The position numbers were made by a program, and so were the translations under genes. Shown here in pieces: positions 58,101-63,384 of a stretch of 64,000 nucleotides of DNA. How positions within the stretch are numbered: the stretch's first letter is position 1; each line of letters begins with the position of its first letter. Origin of the DNA: Callipepla californica brunnescens (lineage: Eukaryota > Chordata > Aves > Galliformes > Odontophoridae); NCBI GenBank assembly GCA_023055505.1, contig JALIRH010000062.1, positions 1,379,157 through 1,443,156 on the forward strand, in the 5' to 3' direction. The notes under the pieces were generated by a model that saw only the letters and a program-made list of their open reading frames with translations, was not told the DNA's origin and made no database searches.

Positions 58101-61100
58101 AGACAATTTAATCAATTAGACCTCTTGTCCTTTGTTTTCCTCTCTCTCTCTTATATCACATCGAACTTTGGTTGTTCTTCCTTTCAATAATTGATTAAAT
58201 AAATAATTAAATAAATAGAATGTGTTGATTTTTATAAAATCTGCTGAGAATTATCTTGATAAGTATTTTGAAATCAGAAGAAGCTGATATGGATTAAAAA
58301 TCAATAAAAAACCACCAGTTTAATTTACTTTAATATTGTTTCCAGTTTAATGATTTACATGTCTTATTATAATGACACATTATAAAGACTTAGTTATAAT
58401 TCAAAATAAAATGTTTTTATTTTATTTTTTATTATTGATTTATTTTCATGGAGATAGCTTTTCTAGATCAAATGCTAAATCTCTGTTGTGGAGTGCTATT
58501 CTTGCACTGAAACACTGCATGTCATTCACCCTCTGTACAGACACACTTAAAAAAATCTGTATTCTTACTTACTCTACCCATTCTTGCTGCTAAACAAAGC
58601 AGTTCAGATTTGTTAGTGTGTCACTCTGTTTTCCTTACACATTACTTCAGAATTTCATGCCCATGGTTAGGCTGTCTTCATTAATAAAAATTTAGAGGAT
58701 CTCACAGCAGAAAAAGGTATCTTCACATCCTTTCTTATTTTCTGTTGCAACTCTTACTACTCGGTACGGTTGAGCTTAGATTGGTAAAGCTGCAATCATA
58801 ATTTCTGAGAGAATTTTCTAAAATAATAATATTGAAAAAAAAAATAACACCAACATATGCAAATTTTCCTTAACAGTTCTATTACATAACAATTATCCAA
58901 CTATCTATCAGTGGTAAATAACAGATGGAAAATGTATTCCCCATTTTTTATTTATGACAATTCCTTCACACTGTCTGTGATAAATTTCATCTGCTTATTT
59001 GTGGAATATACCTATGATTTTTCATTAGTAGAATTGAAAGTTTTTATTATAGTTCTACAATCAGTACGTTCAGAAAAAAATAAACATCTGCTTTATATGT
59101 CATTGTTTGGATTTCTTTAATAGAAACAGAGTTGTTTTATTTTTAATACTCTCAAATAATTGGAAGTTAAGAGTATTTCTCTTTGTTTGGATTTCTTTTA
59201 TAGAAACAGAGATGTTTTATTTTTAATACTCTCAAATAATTGGAAGTTAAGAGTATTTCTCTTTTAGTGCATCTCTAATGGCTAGTTTTTAAAGTGACAA
59301 AAACAAATAGAAGGTCTATTGCTGGTTAATCAGTTGGATTGATTAAAATAGTAGGCAGTAATAAAAACCATCAGGGCAATGATGCATTTGAAAACAACAA
59401 ACTATCTAGAACACTTTTATATTATTACAGTCTTAAAAGACGTCCTAATAAAGCTAAAGTTGCTATTGGACTTTTTTTAAAATTTAATTAATTGATTTGT
59501 TAATTTATTTAATGTTTAAAAAGTACATTCTCTTTGAAAATCTGAAGCCAGCTCTCTGTATGCATCTGACAGGATATACTTAGGTGGAAAAAGAATACAT
59601 GTTAGTGAAATTTAAATATTTATAAGCAGCCATTCGTTTTAGGCATTATAGCCATTAGAGACTTACTCCACCTACGGAAATTATTCCCCGTACACTCCAT
59701 AATCCATCAAATACACAGTTACAAAATCTCAGTAGTATTTTCCAAACTATGCCCTATCAATATTTTTAAAAAAATATATTAGGAAAAATATATAAATATT
59801 AAAATCTACTTTGTGGTTTTGATTTACGATCTTGACCTGTTTGAACTCATTTACACTGTAAAATATTGCTGACAATAAGTTAAGGTATCCTATGGTTTTC
59901 ATATATTAAATTTTAAGCTCACTGAAATTTCTTTGAAATTTCTTAGTAATAGCTATGTACACCTGTGTTATGCACAATAGAAGAAGAAGTAAAATGAAGA
60001 GCTAGTAGAAAACAGCTACTGATGTTTTTTCAATCTCTCAATTCAGAGATTCAAATTCATAACAACTTACTGCTAAATTAAGGTCAAATCTCAGAAGTGA
60101 AAACTTGAACTACTGGAGTGGAGATGAAAATCATGCTTAACATCATCCTGAATGTAACCCCTATTGTACTGCTATCACACACCTAAAATTAAATTTTAAA
60201 AATTTAAATGTTCATTTGTATATATTTATACGTAAGATCATATTGTCTTTACAAATGTGTAAAATGGAAACAATATTTAAATGCAGAAATGGTAATAGAG
60301 TGACATCAGCAGAAAAAAATATTCTTACATAGCTGTAATGATTGGAATCTTTCAGTCAGAAATCTAAAATATCTGCATTGTTCTTAGAATCATTAATAAA
60401 TACGGTTATATCTTGACATAGTGACAGTTACAATTGTAATGAAAATAATATAATGTGGAAAACTACTGTAAAATAATAAATATAGCAGGAAGGTACACAT
60501 AGTAAGAAAACTGAAAGGTAAACCTACCTTTTATAAAGAAGTATCGCTATAACAATACAGATGATAAATACCACTGCAAGAACTGGTCCTACAACCCAAA
60601 TCAAGCCTTCTTCCTCATCTGTAATTGGTTGAGGATCAAGATCCATGGACACAACAGGATCAGAATATGGACTGGTTGCATACATAGTCTGTACAAATAA
60701 AATAAATCCTTCTTAATAATGAAGACATTTGTTTAAAATACTTGCCCAGATGTAAACTCACATAAAACAGAGATGTAATGAACACAGCAATGTAAAGCTG
60801 CTGTTTTTCTAAAAGCTAGGCAGTTCATAAACTTGCAATCTGAATGCTGCACTGTTGTTACGTCTTTATTTTGCGCTCTGCATATGGTCTACTGAAAAAT
60901 GAGGTAGCAACATAGTTTTTCACATAACACTGCAGCAGTATTTTGAAAGACACACCAAGTGTTACAAGAAGAGGTATATTTTACCTTTCATTTAGCCTTT
61001 CTTCTTGCTACAGCAGCTGCAACAGCATCTGAGTTTAAGGAGAGACAACTAACACCAGCAAAGCTGAAGAACTTATGCTAGCTGGTAAACTTGACAACAA

Positions 61101-63384
61101 TGTTCATCTATTCTCTTTTGCCAGAGTTGACACCAGGCATCACAGGTCTGTGATATCTTTCCAGAAACTGGGGAATCTGTCTGTTTTATTCCTTCAACAG
61201 CTGAGCTGGTTGAGGCATTTTCTCAGCCTCAGTGTACTCAAAATATACAAAAAAAACCCTATATTGCTACAGTAAAGAAATACTTTGTATTCAGCCTCTG
61301 CATTTCTGCAGTCAGAAAAATGCTACAGAGGGACTGCAGTTTAAGCGTTTCCTAATGGTTCTCCAATATGCAAACTGGACTTTGCATTACAGATTAAATC
61401 TGTATACCAACTGCTTAGAACTTCCCTGATGGAGCACCTTAAGTATTTTCTGCATTTCCTGGAGATACTTATTATATTTTCAAATAAATCTATGCATCCC
61501 AAAGTGTACAAATTGCAGCAATTTCTTCATAGTGTATAATTAATTATACACTATTGTTATTTAACAAAAATAAGTGTAGATTCTTGCACTTAGGGAAGAA
61601 TAACCGCGTGTACCCGTACAGGTTGGGGATGTCCTGCTGGAGGGGAGCTCTGAGGAGAGGGACCTGGGTTTACTGGTAGATAACAGGCTGGCCAGGAGCC
61701 AGCAGTGTGTCCTGGCGGCCAAGAGGGCCAATGGGATCCTGGGGTGCATTAAAAAGAGCATGGTCAGCATTCTCTCCTTCTACTCTGCACTGGTGAGGCC
61801 TCACCTGGAGAACTGTGGTCAGTTCCAGGCTCCCTGGTACAAAAAAAGACTGGGATCTCCTTGAAAGAGTTCAGCAAAGGGCTACAAAGATGATAAAGGG
61901 TGTGGAATACCTCCCTTATGAGAAGAGGCTGAGAGACTGGGATCTGTTCAGCCTTGAGTAAAGAAGACTCAGAGGGGGTCTGGCCCATGTCTATAGATAT
62001 CTAAGGAGCTGGAGGCCAAGGGATGAGGTTGAACTCTTCTCAGTGGTGTGTGGTGACAAGACAAGGGGATATGGCCACAAACTGAGGCATGGCAAGTTGC
62101 ACACAAATGTGCGTGGGAACTTCTTCACAATGCAGTGACGGAGCACTGGCACAGGCTGCACAGAGAGGTGGTGGAGTCTCCTCTGGAGACACCTACCTGT
62201 GCAACCTTGTTTAGGGAGCTGCTTTGGCAGAGGGGCTGGACTCAGTGATCTCTAGAGGTCCCTTCCAGCCCCTATAATTCTGAGATTCTGTGATTCTGTG
62301 ATTAGGTAAACTCAACTGACATGAAAAAGAAATTGTAAGATTGTAAAACAAGGGAAGCGTTTGATAAGTAGTCAGAATATTAGTATGGTAGTTCAAGTGG
62401 CTGTGCCAGAAAATGTATGTACGATGTAGTAACCAACTAGAAATAGAACTTGTTACATAGCGCATGTTAAAATCTTAACAAGCATTAAAACAGTATTATT
62501 CTTCTATCTCTTTCTGTTCCCTCCATCTCTCTCTCTCCTTCCTTTCTCATCTTCCCTTTATCTTCCTTCTCCTTTCCGTCTCTTTCACCTTCTTTTTTTT
62601 TCCCCCCATATATTACACACCTATTAACAGCATAAATGGTAATAAATACAAAACTAATTACACAAAGAGAAATGATAGTTCATTATTTAGATCACCTCAG
62701 AAATTTTCCTTGAATTATTTTCTTCCATTCTAGCAACTCATTGATAAAGCTGTCAGGAAATTACAGTAATTAAAAACAGTAGCTGTGTATATCTCCAATT
62801 CAACTTATCTTTCCAAGAATCCTGCATATCCAATAACCTATTTGAGCATAGTCCTAAGTCAACAAAGATACTCTTTTTCAAAGACACTGAGAAAGATACT
62901 GCTGTAAAGTTCATGCCTCAGAACCTGTGCCAATGAACACAAACAGCAAAGCATGTATTTTGCAACGTATCAAAGCACAACTAACTAAAGGTGATCCTTA
63001 GCTTTTTGCACTGAAGTAACACATCAAGGTGCACACAACGTAAGTAAATTCAAGGACTTAGCTGAAAATCAGCAAAGAAGCATTAACTTTAGACATGCAC
63101 TTGTGTGAGCACTGAAGAAATGTGTTAATGATTGGGGAAGTTAATTTTGGGACTGAAATTAGTGATTAACTTACAGATTCTGAGTGCTCCATTACAGCCA
63201 ACACAAAGAAGACATATTCTTGACCACTTTGCAGTTGCTTATTCTCAAAGCCACCATAATGCTTCTTATCCCCCAGTGTGAACTCCGTAGGAAGAACTTC
63301 AAAATGAGCTGCAATATATGGCTTTAACTCAACTTCCCTCCCAAAACGAATGCTTCTGCGTTTTCTAGCTATCTCCTTCAGCAG
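3994..63384 (-). CDS. PTPRD: PTPRD, partial: receptor-type tyrosine-protein phosphatase delta (eight internal exons)
   Basis: This is the coding part of a single gene, read on the minus strand by joining 63384-63175, 60688-60528, 56201-56187, 53916-53804, 45746-45649, 33006-32883, 19132-18957 and 4113-3994. The joined frame is open for 339 codons, and exon phases match at every junction (0/0, 2/2, 2/2, 1/1, 0/0, 1/1, 0/0). In order it encodes the end of the ectodomain with RKRR (7-10), a transmembrane helix (about 98-121), a basic juxtamembrane segment, a wedge helix (about 177-199) and the first ~140 residues of catalytic domain D1. PTPRD is a type I membrane adhesion phosphatase that organises presynaptic terminals. 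It is preferred over PTPRS and PTPRF because of [38 protein letters not shown] and [13 protein letters not shown], where the paralogues as I recall them differ (MLSHPP or MLEHPP, DGYRCQN, TQGPLPET). Start, stop, active-site cysteine and D2 are outside the window. Residue numbers used elsewhere count from the first codon of exon 63384. Confidence 0.97.
4562..5092 (-). mobile_element. Mariner-type DNA transposon (Galluhop-like), non-autonomous copy
   Basis: It is bounded by terminal inverted repeats, 'ggttactccaaatataatgt' at the left and 'taattttggagcagccctag' at the right, next to TA. The minus strand retains an N-terminal transposase fragment ([20 protein letters not shown], then [20 protein letters not shown]), which is the mariner helix-turn-helix. 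The copy is only ~530 bp, so it has lost the DDD catalytic core. Confidence 0.78.
5180..5203. repeat. (AAT)n microsatellite
   Basis: About eight AAT units. Confidence 0.95.
5491..5550. repeat. Perfect 30-bp tandem duplication
   Basis: Two identical adjacent 30-bp units start 'agctattaagaaaaaatgaa', at 5491-5520 and 5521-5550. Confidence 0.97.
8118..8175 (-). mobile_element. Short CR1 3' end
   Basis: The plus strand 'cagaatcacagaattatagg' followed by 'ggttggaagggacctctaga' is the reverse complement of the CR1 3' terminus. Only about 58 bp remain, a heavily 5'-truncated copy. Confidence 0.8.
8845..8886 (+). mobile_element. Short CR1 3' end
   Basis: 'tcccttccaaccctagctgt' followed by 'tctatgattctacgat' is a CR1 3' terminus in the plus orientation, about 40 bp. 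Confidence 0.75.
9550..11335 (+). mobile_element. CR1 LINE, about 1.8 kb, degraded ORF2
   Basis: It runs from the linker before the RT domain ('ctataggtatattggtcaga', 'ctgataaatgagaagggaga') through the RT to the C-terminal region ('gtggtgaggcactgaaatag'). ORF2 is broken by numerous stops. The canonical repeated ATTCTATG 3' tail is missing; only a trace ('gattggctattctat') remains near 11325. It is antisense to PTPRD. Confidence 0.88.
15237..15332 (-). mobile_element. Mariner-type transposon fragment
   Basis: 'acaactgcctctgctgttgt', then 'cataatagaataggaggcaa' and 'gtaacccttgca', matches the last ~95 bp of the element at 4562-5092. The rest of the copy is absent or unrecognisable. Confidence 0.65.
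16775..16806. repeat. (AAAAC)n microsatellite
   Basis: About six AAAAC units. Confidence 0.95.
18513..18910 (-). mobile_element. CR1 3' fragment close to a PTPRD splice donor
   Basis: The plus strand carries reverse-complement CR1 text: 'catccacagtttccctggcc', 'agtttaaaacctttacactt' and 'tactggaaggcccctgtaag'. It covers the 3' third of ORF2 and the 3' UTR and is in the same sense as PTPRD. Its upstream edge lies about 46 nt after the donor of exon 19132-18957. Confidence 0.87.
18957..19132 (-). CDS. PTPRD: PTPRD exon: D1 core (DYINANY, ATQG)
   Basis: A 176-nt exon, entry phase 1 and exit phase 0, with acceptor TTCTTTCTTTGCAG and donor CCAGG|GTAAGG. It encodes [20 protein letters not shown], then [20 protein letters not shown], then the strand ending KLEERSR (residues 242-299). 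DYINANY (246-252), IATQG (263-267) and FWRMMWEQ (276-283) are conserved PTP-fold motifs. Residue 285 is Gly (codon GGT at 18999-19001), where I recall Ser in mammalian PTPRD and Ser/Thr in paralogues. A CR1 copy begins only about 46 nt into the downstream intron. Confidence 0.97.
20222..20256. repeat. (AAT)n microsatellite beside the mariner copy
   Basis: Interrupted AAT units directly left of the transposon end at 20267. Confidence 0.9.
20267..20829 (+). mobile_element. Mariner-type DNA transposon (Galluhop-like), non-autonomous copy
   Basis: The inverted ends 'catggctgctccaaaataat' and 'ggaggcattatgttcagagc' flank about 560 bp. The plus strand encodes [20 protein letters not shown], a diverged mariner N-terminus, and later [13 protein letters not shown], corresponding to the far end of the source element, so the catalytic middle was deleted. 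An (AAT)n run abuts its left end. Confidence 0.78.
21957..22347 (+). mobile_element. CR1 3' fragment
   Basis: CR1 C-terminal ORF2 and 3' end: 'aggacaggctgagagagcag', 'ggcactggaacaggttgccc' and 'cccttccaattgaaatgctt' ending 'ctatgattcc'. It is interrupted by an A12 run at 22140. It is antisense to PTPRD. Confidence 0.86.
25251..25296. repeat. (AAC)n to (AAAAC)n microsatellite
   Basis: AAC units pass into AAAAC units. Confidence 0.93.
25944..26869 (+). mobile_element. CR1 RT fragment, first piece of a nested mosaic
   Basis: It carries CR1 RT-region text: 'gtacatgggacctgatgagg', 'acatggcttcaccaaagata', 'tggacttgtgcaaagccttt'. It stops abruptly at 'catctgtatcccaag' without a 3' tail, where opposite-strand CR1 sequence begins. 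As CR1 copies are normally 5'-truncated with intact 3' ends, the missing 3' end implies a later deletion or rearrangement. Confidence 0.85.
26870..27104 (-). mobile_element. CR1 ORF2 linker piece, continuation of the copy at 27875-28914
   Basis: The minus strand encodes [20 protein letters not shown] and then [20 protein letters not shown], the stretch between endonuclease and RT in CR1 ORF2. The copy resumes at 27875 upstream, where it reads TTWEEYRN; the plus-strand CR1 at 27105-27874 separates the two. The frame is open across this piece. Confidence 0.85.
27105..27874 (+). mobile_element. CR1 LINE inserted into an opposite-strand CR1
   Basis: A relatively young-looking 5'-truncated copy from 'aagtttaacaagagcaagtg' to the 3' tail 'ctgtgattctgtgattctat'. 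It lies between TTWEEYRN and VVRDCRDA of the minus-strand CR1, so it inserted later. It shares subfamily wording and nearly the same truncation point with the copy at 61565-62305. Confidence 0.9.
27875..28914 (-). mobile_element. CR1 LINE 5' ORF2 (endonuclease domain)
   Basis: The minus strand carries APE-type endonuclease text: [54 protein letters not shown] and GDFNYPDI (28400 region), then [10 protein letters not shown] and [15 protein letters not shown]. It is broken by stops. This ORF2 end is rarely kept in CR1 copies. Its 3' portion continues at 26870-27104 and then is lost. Confidence 0.88.
28915..29858 (+). mobile_element. CR1 LINE RT region, 5' piece of a split copy
   Basis: It carries CR1 RT text ('ggaactacaggctcgtgagc', 'gccagcatggcttcaccaag') through 'gagagaacttggcttgttta'. 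The copy continues at 30269 after an opposite-strand CR1. Multiple frameshifts are present. Confidence 0.87.
29859..30268 (-). mobile_element. CR1 3' fragment inserted into the copy at 28915-30680
   Basis: Reverse-complement CR1 3' end ('gtcatagaatggcctgggtt', 'aatgcctccagggatggggc', 'ccccagagccttctgttctc') up to 'ctcaacctttcctcatagga'. It interrupts 'cttggcttgttta|...|tattggagaagagaag' of the host CR1, and 'gtttag/gtttat' at the two edges could be a short target duplication. It retains a 146-codon open frame matching CR1 C-terminal ORF2. Confidence 0.88.
30269..30680 (+). mobile_element. CR1 3' end, second piece of the split copy
   Basis: It continues from 29858 with 'ttggagaagagaaggctgtg' and ends in repeated ATTCTGTG/ATTCTATG units (30636-30679), the canonical CR1 3' terminus. 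Confidence 0.9.
31225..31475 (+). mobile_element. Old CR1 3' fragment
   Basis: Diverged text equivalent to 'gagcactggatcaggttgcc', 'gatctttgaaagccatctaa' and 'tcccttcccaacttaact', ending 'ttctttgaatctg'. It is more diverged than the other copies. Confidence 0.75.
32883..33006 (-). CDS. PTPRD: PTPRD exon: D1 phosphotyrosine-recognition loop (KNRY)
   Basis: A 124-nt exon, entry phase 0 and exit phase 1, with acceptor TTTCTCTTTTTAAG and donor TTGAAG|GTAAGG. The peptide starts [18 protein letters not shown] and continues [24 protein letters not shown] (residues 220-223) is conserved PTP motif 1. Its tyrosine corresponds to Tyr46 of PTP1B, which stacks on the substrate phosphotyrosine. [10 protein letters not shown] is the following core strand. 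No stop or frameshift is present. Confidence 0.97.
33718..34495 (-). mobile_element. CR1 3' fragment, about 0.78 kb
   Basis: Reverse-complement CR1: 'tgaatgcctccagggatagg', 'aaaccattactccttgtttc', 'caggctaaataaaaccagct' and 'ctccatgtctttctctgcag'. It is in the same sense as PTPRD and lies about 700 nt upstream, in transcript order, of exon 33006-32883. The upper boundary is uncertain by some tens of bases. Confidence 0.85.
35396..35837 (+). mobile_element. CR1 LINE 5' region, before an LTR insertion
   Basis: Text such as 'gatcatgactttgggttcta', 'ggcatgttgacatgaggtag' and 'gaaataaacaggaggagatg' is the CR1 region upstream of the endonuclease domain, seldom kept because most copies are 5'-truncated. 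It breaks at 35837 with the LTR and resumes at 36385. Confidence 0.8.
35838..36384 (+). mobile_element. Solo LTR of an endogenous retrovirus, 547 bp
   Basis: It begins TGTCATGG and ends CCGTTGACA, so it has TG...CA termini, and sits inside a CR1 whose sequence continues on both sides. The flanking pentamers ctacc (35833-35837) and ttatc (36385-36389) fit a 5-bp target duplication changed only by C/T transitions. There are no internal viral genes, so it is the product of LTR-LTR recombination. A canonical AATAAA was not seen. The orientation is taken as plus from resemblance to avian LTRs starting this way; the family name is uncertain. Confidence 0.78.
36385..38000 (+). mobile_element. CR1 LINE continuation with two internal deletions
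   Basis: It resumes endonuclease text ('acttgttgggatgaactgaa', 'ccctctatgtaagactgcaa', 'tactacaggccacttgatca'). It then jumps near 36710, within the FNHEE equivalent of the GDFNHPD motif, to the linker before the RT ('cttgccttagtattcatggc'). It continues through the RT to 'cgaagaaaggctgac' and jumps again near 37950 to the 3' end ('cctttccaatccaagccatt', 'cgattctatg'). ORF2 is inactivated. Confidence 0.87.
41707..41790. repeat. A-rich low-complexity run
   Basis: A and G only, with interspersed T (AAAAAT and AAGAAG units). Confidence 0.9.
42449..42485. repeat. 18-bp direct repeat, period 19
   Basis: 'ccatgaaatctgtaattc' occurs at 42449-42466 and again at 42468-42485. Confidence 0.93.
42715..42826. 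repeat. CT-rich low-complexity run
   Basis: TCTCCCTCTTCC-type units pass into TTTTCTTTCC runs on the plus strand; it is purine-rich in the PTPRD pre-mRNA. Confidence 0.88.
43681..43704. repeat. (TATT)n microsatellite
   Basis: Six TATT units. Confidence 0.93.
45649..45746 (-). CDS. PTPRD: PTPRD exon: wedge region, start of D1
   Basis: A 98-nt exon, entry phase 1 and exit phase 0. The acceptor is TTTTTTTTTCCAACAG and the donor is GAG|GTAATT, of moderate strength. It encodes [20 protein letters not shown], then [12 protein letters not shown] (residues 168-199). In type IIa receptor phosphatases this is the helix-turn-helix wedge N-terminal to D1, proposed to take part in receptor self-association. 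The M here is internal, not a translation start. The MASHPP and LELADH wording is delta-type rather than sigma- or LAR-type. Confidence 0.96.
46859..46958. other. Assembly gap of exactly 100 N
   Basis: One hundred N characters, the usual placeholder for a gap of unknown size. It abuts a long pyrimidine tract, so the break probably reflects difficulty sequencing or assembling the repeat. Confidence 0.99.
46978..47690. repeat. About 710-bp pyrimidine tract: CTCTC, C-rich, then (TTTCC)n
   Basis: The plus strand is almost purely C/T. CTCTCCTCTC-type units (46978-47090) give way to C-rich runs (47090-47170), then many CCTTT pentamers (about 47170-47515) and TTCCC/CCTTT variants to 47690, followed by T runs to 47712. 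Long open frames on both strands here are products of the repeat. In the pre-mRNA it reads (GGAAA)n. Confidence 0.95.
53804..53916 (-). CDS. PTPRD: PTPRD exon: cytoplasmic juxtamembrane linker
   Basis: A 113-nt exon, entry phase 2 and exit phase 1, with acceptor CATGCAG and donor CTCCAG|GTAAGA. It encodes [20 protein letters not shown], then [18 protein letters not shown]. This serine-rich, charged linker lies between the membrane and the wedge and has no folded-domain signature. The codon completed at its 5' edge is R whether or not the microexon is used. The match to PTPRD is close along its whole length. Confidence 0.96.
53917..56186 (-). other. PTPRD intron between microexon and linker exon, 2,270 nt
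   Basis: It begins GTGAGA after the microexon and ends CATGCAG. An (AAAC)n run lies at 55927-55971, and T/A homopolymers are near 55185 and 55364. No mobile element was recognised. Confidence 0.88.
55927..55971. repeat. (AAAC)n microsatellite
   Basis: About eleven AAAC units in the 2.3-kb intron after the microexon. Confidence 0.96.
56187..56201 (-). CDS. PTPRD: PTPRD 15-nt cytoplasmic juxtamembrane microexon (SSKPDR insert)
   Basis: The minus strand reads TGGAG|TAGTAAACCTGACAG|GTGAGA. The 15 nt keep phase 2 in and phase 2 out, so inclusion adds five residues just inside the membrane and changes R to SSKPDR. This hexapeptide occurs at this place in mammalian PTPRD isoforms. LAR-family receptors are known to carry alternatively spliced mini-exons, including one between the membrane and D1. 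The donor GTGAGA is good. The acceptor GAG is weak and is followed immediately by a second AG (TAG). The microexon lies 4326 nt after the transmembrane exon and 2270 nt before the next one. It adds two serines and a lysine next to a basic stretch, which might affect phosphorylation or lipid contact (inference). Confidence 0.9.
56202..56233 (-). promoter_or_regulatory. Intronic splicing element upstream of the microexon: CU tract, TGCTGC, tandem AG
   Basis: In transcript sense, a pyrimidine tract (TTTTCTCTCCTCTTT at 56233-56219) is followed by TGCTGC (56219-56214) and then a purine-rich stretch ending GGAG at the exon. This order, with a CU-rich tract set back from the acceptor and UGC between tract and AG, is the arrangement described for neural microexons activated by SRRM4 (nSR100) and repressed by PTBP1. 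The sequence shows the motifs; factor binding is inferred. Confidence 0.6.
57350..57515 (+). mobile_element. Possible ancient CR1 3' remnant
   Basis: 'gaggttgctctcagtggtta' followed by 'tttccatccttagagatact' resembles the CR1 segment around 'gaggttgtggaatctccatccttggagat', but it is strongly diverged and has no clear 3' tail. Confidence 0.45.
59103..59262. repeat. 80-bp tandem duplication, about 97% identical
   Basis: The block beginning 'ttgtttggatttcttt' recurs 80 bp later with two visible substitutions (taatag/tatag context and gttg/gatg). It lies in the intron upstream of the microexon. Confidence 0.96.
60528..60688 (-). CDS. PTPRD: PTPRD exon: juxtamembrane ectodomain and transmembrane helix
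   Basis: A 161-nt exon, entry phase 0 and exit phase 2. The acceptor is TTTGTACAG and the donor is AAAAG|GTAGGT. It encodes [16 protein letters not shown], an acidic stretch (ITDEEEG), then a hydrophobic helix of about 24 residues ([10 protein letters not shown] to IAILLY, residues 98-121), followed by the basic stop-transfer start YK(R). The helix anchors the receptor with the phosphatase domains in the cytosol. The exit phase lets it join either to the 15-nt microexon (giving K-S-S-K-P-D-R-K) or directly to exon 53916 (giving K-R-K-R), so both isoforms stay in frame. Confidence 0.97.
60689..63174 (-). other. PTPRD intron, 2,486 nt
   Basis: It begins GTAAGT and ends TTTGTACAG. It contains one well-preserved CR1 3' fragment (61565-62305) antisense to the gene and a CT-rich stretch (about 62500-62607). 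Open frames at 61075-61429 have no coding signature. Confidence 0.9.
61565..62305 (+). mobile_element. CR1 LINE 3' fragment, about 0.74 kb, well preserved
   Basis: It runs from 'aagtgtagattcttgcactt' to the 3' terminus 'tgagattctgtgattctgtg'. It is strongly similar to 27105-27874 with a very close 5' truncation point. It is antisense to PTPRD, between the furin-site exon and the transmembrane exon. Confidence 0.92.
63175..63384 (-). CDS. PTPRD: PTPRD exon: membrane-proximal ectodomain with furin-type site
   Basis: A 210-nt exon of exactly 70 codons, phase 0 at both ends. The acceptor is TTTATTAAG after a long CT-rich tract, and the donor is TCT|GTAAGT, a strong match to consensus. The peptide begins [17 protein letters not shown] and ends [17 protein letters not shown] (residues 7-10) followed by S is a proprotein-convertase site. 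In LAR-family receptors, cleavage here gives an extracellular E subunit and a membrane-bound P subunit that stay associated. The rest is the extracellular region following the last fibronectin type III repeats. The preceding exon lies beyond 64000. Confidence 0.96.

Larger units (their letters stand above)
56202..60527 (-). other. PTPRD intron between transmembrane exon and microexon, 4,326 nt
   Basis: It begins GTAGGT and ends at the GAGTAG tandem acceptor. It contains a purine-rich stretch (about 56560-56650), a possible old CR1 remnant (57350-57515) and an 80-bp tandem duplication (59103-59262). The rest is AT-rich unique sequence. Confidence 0.88.

Noticed and set aside
60528..63384. Assignment to PTPRS or PTPRF instead of PTPRD
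   Set aside because: The wedge and D1 wording ([38 protein letters not shown]) is delta-type.
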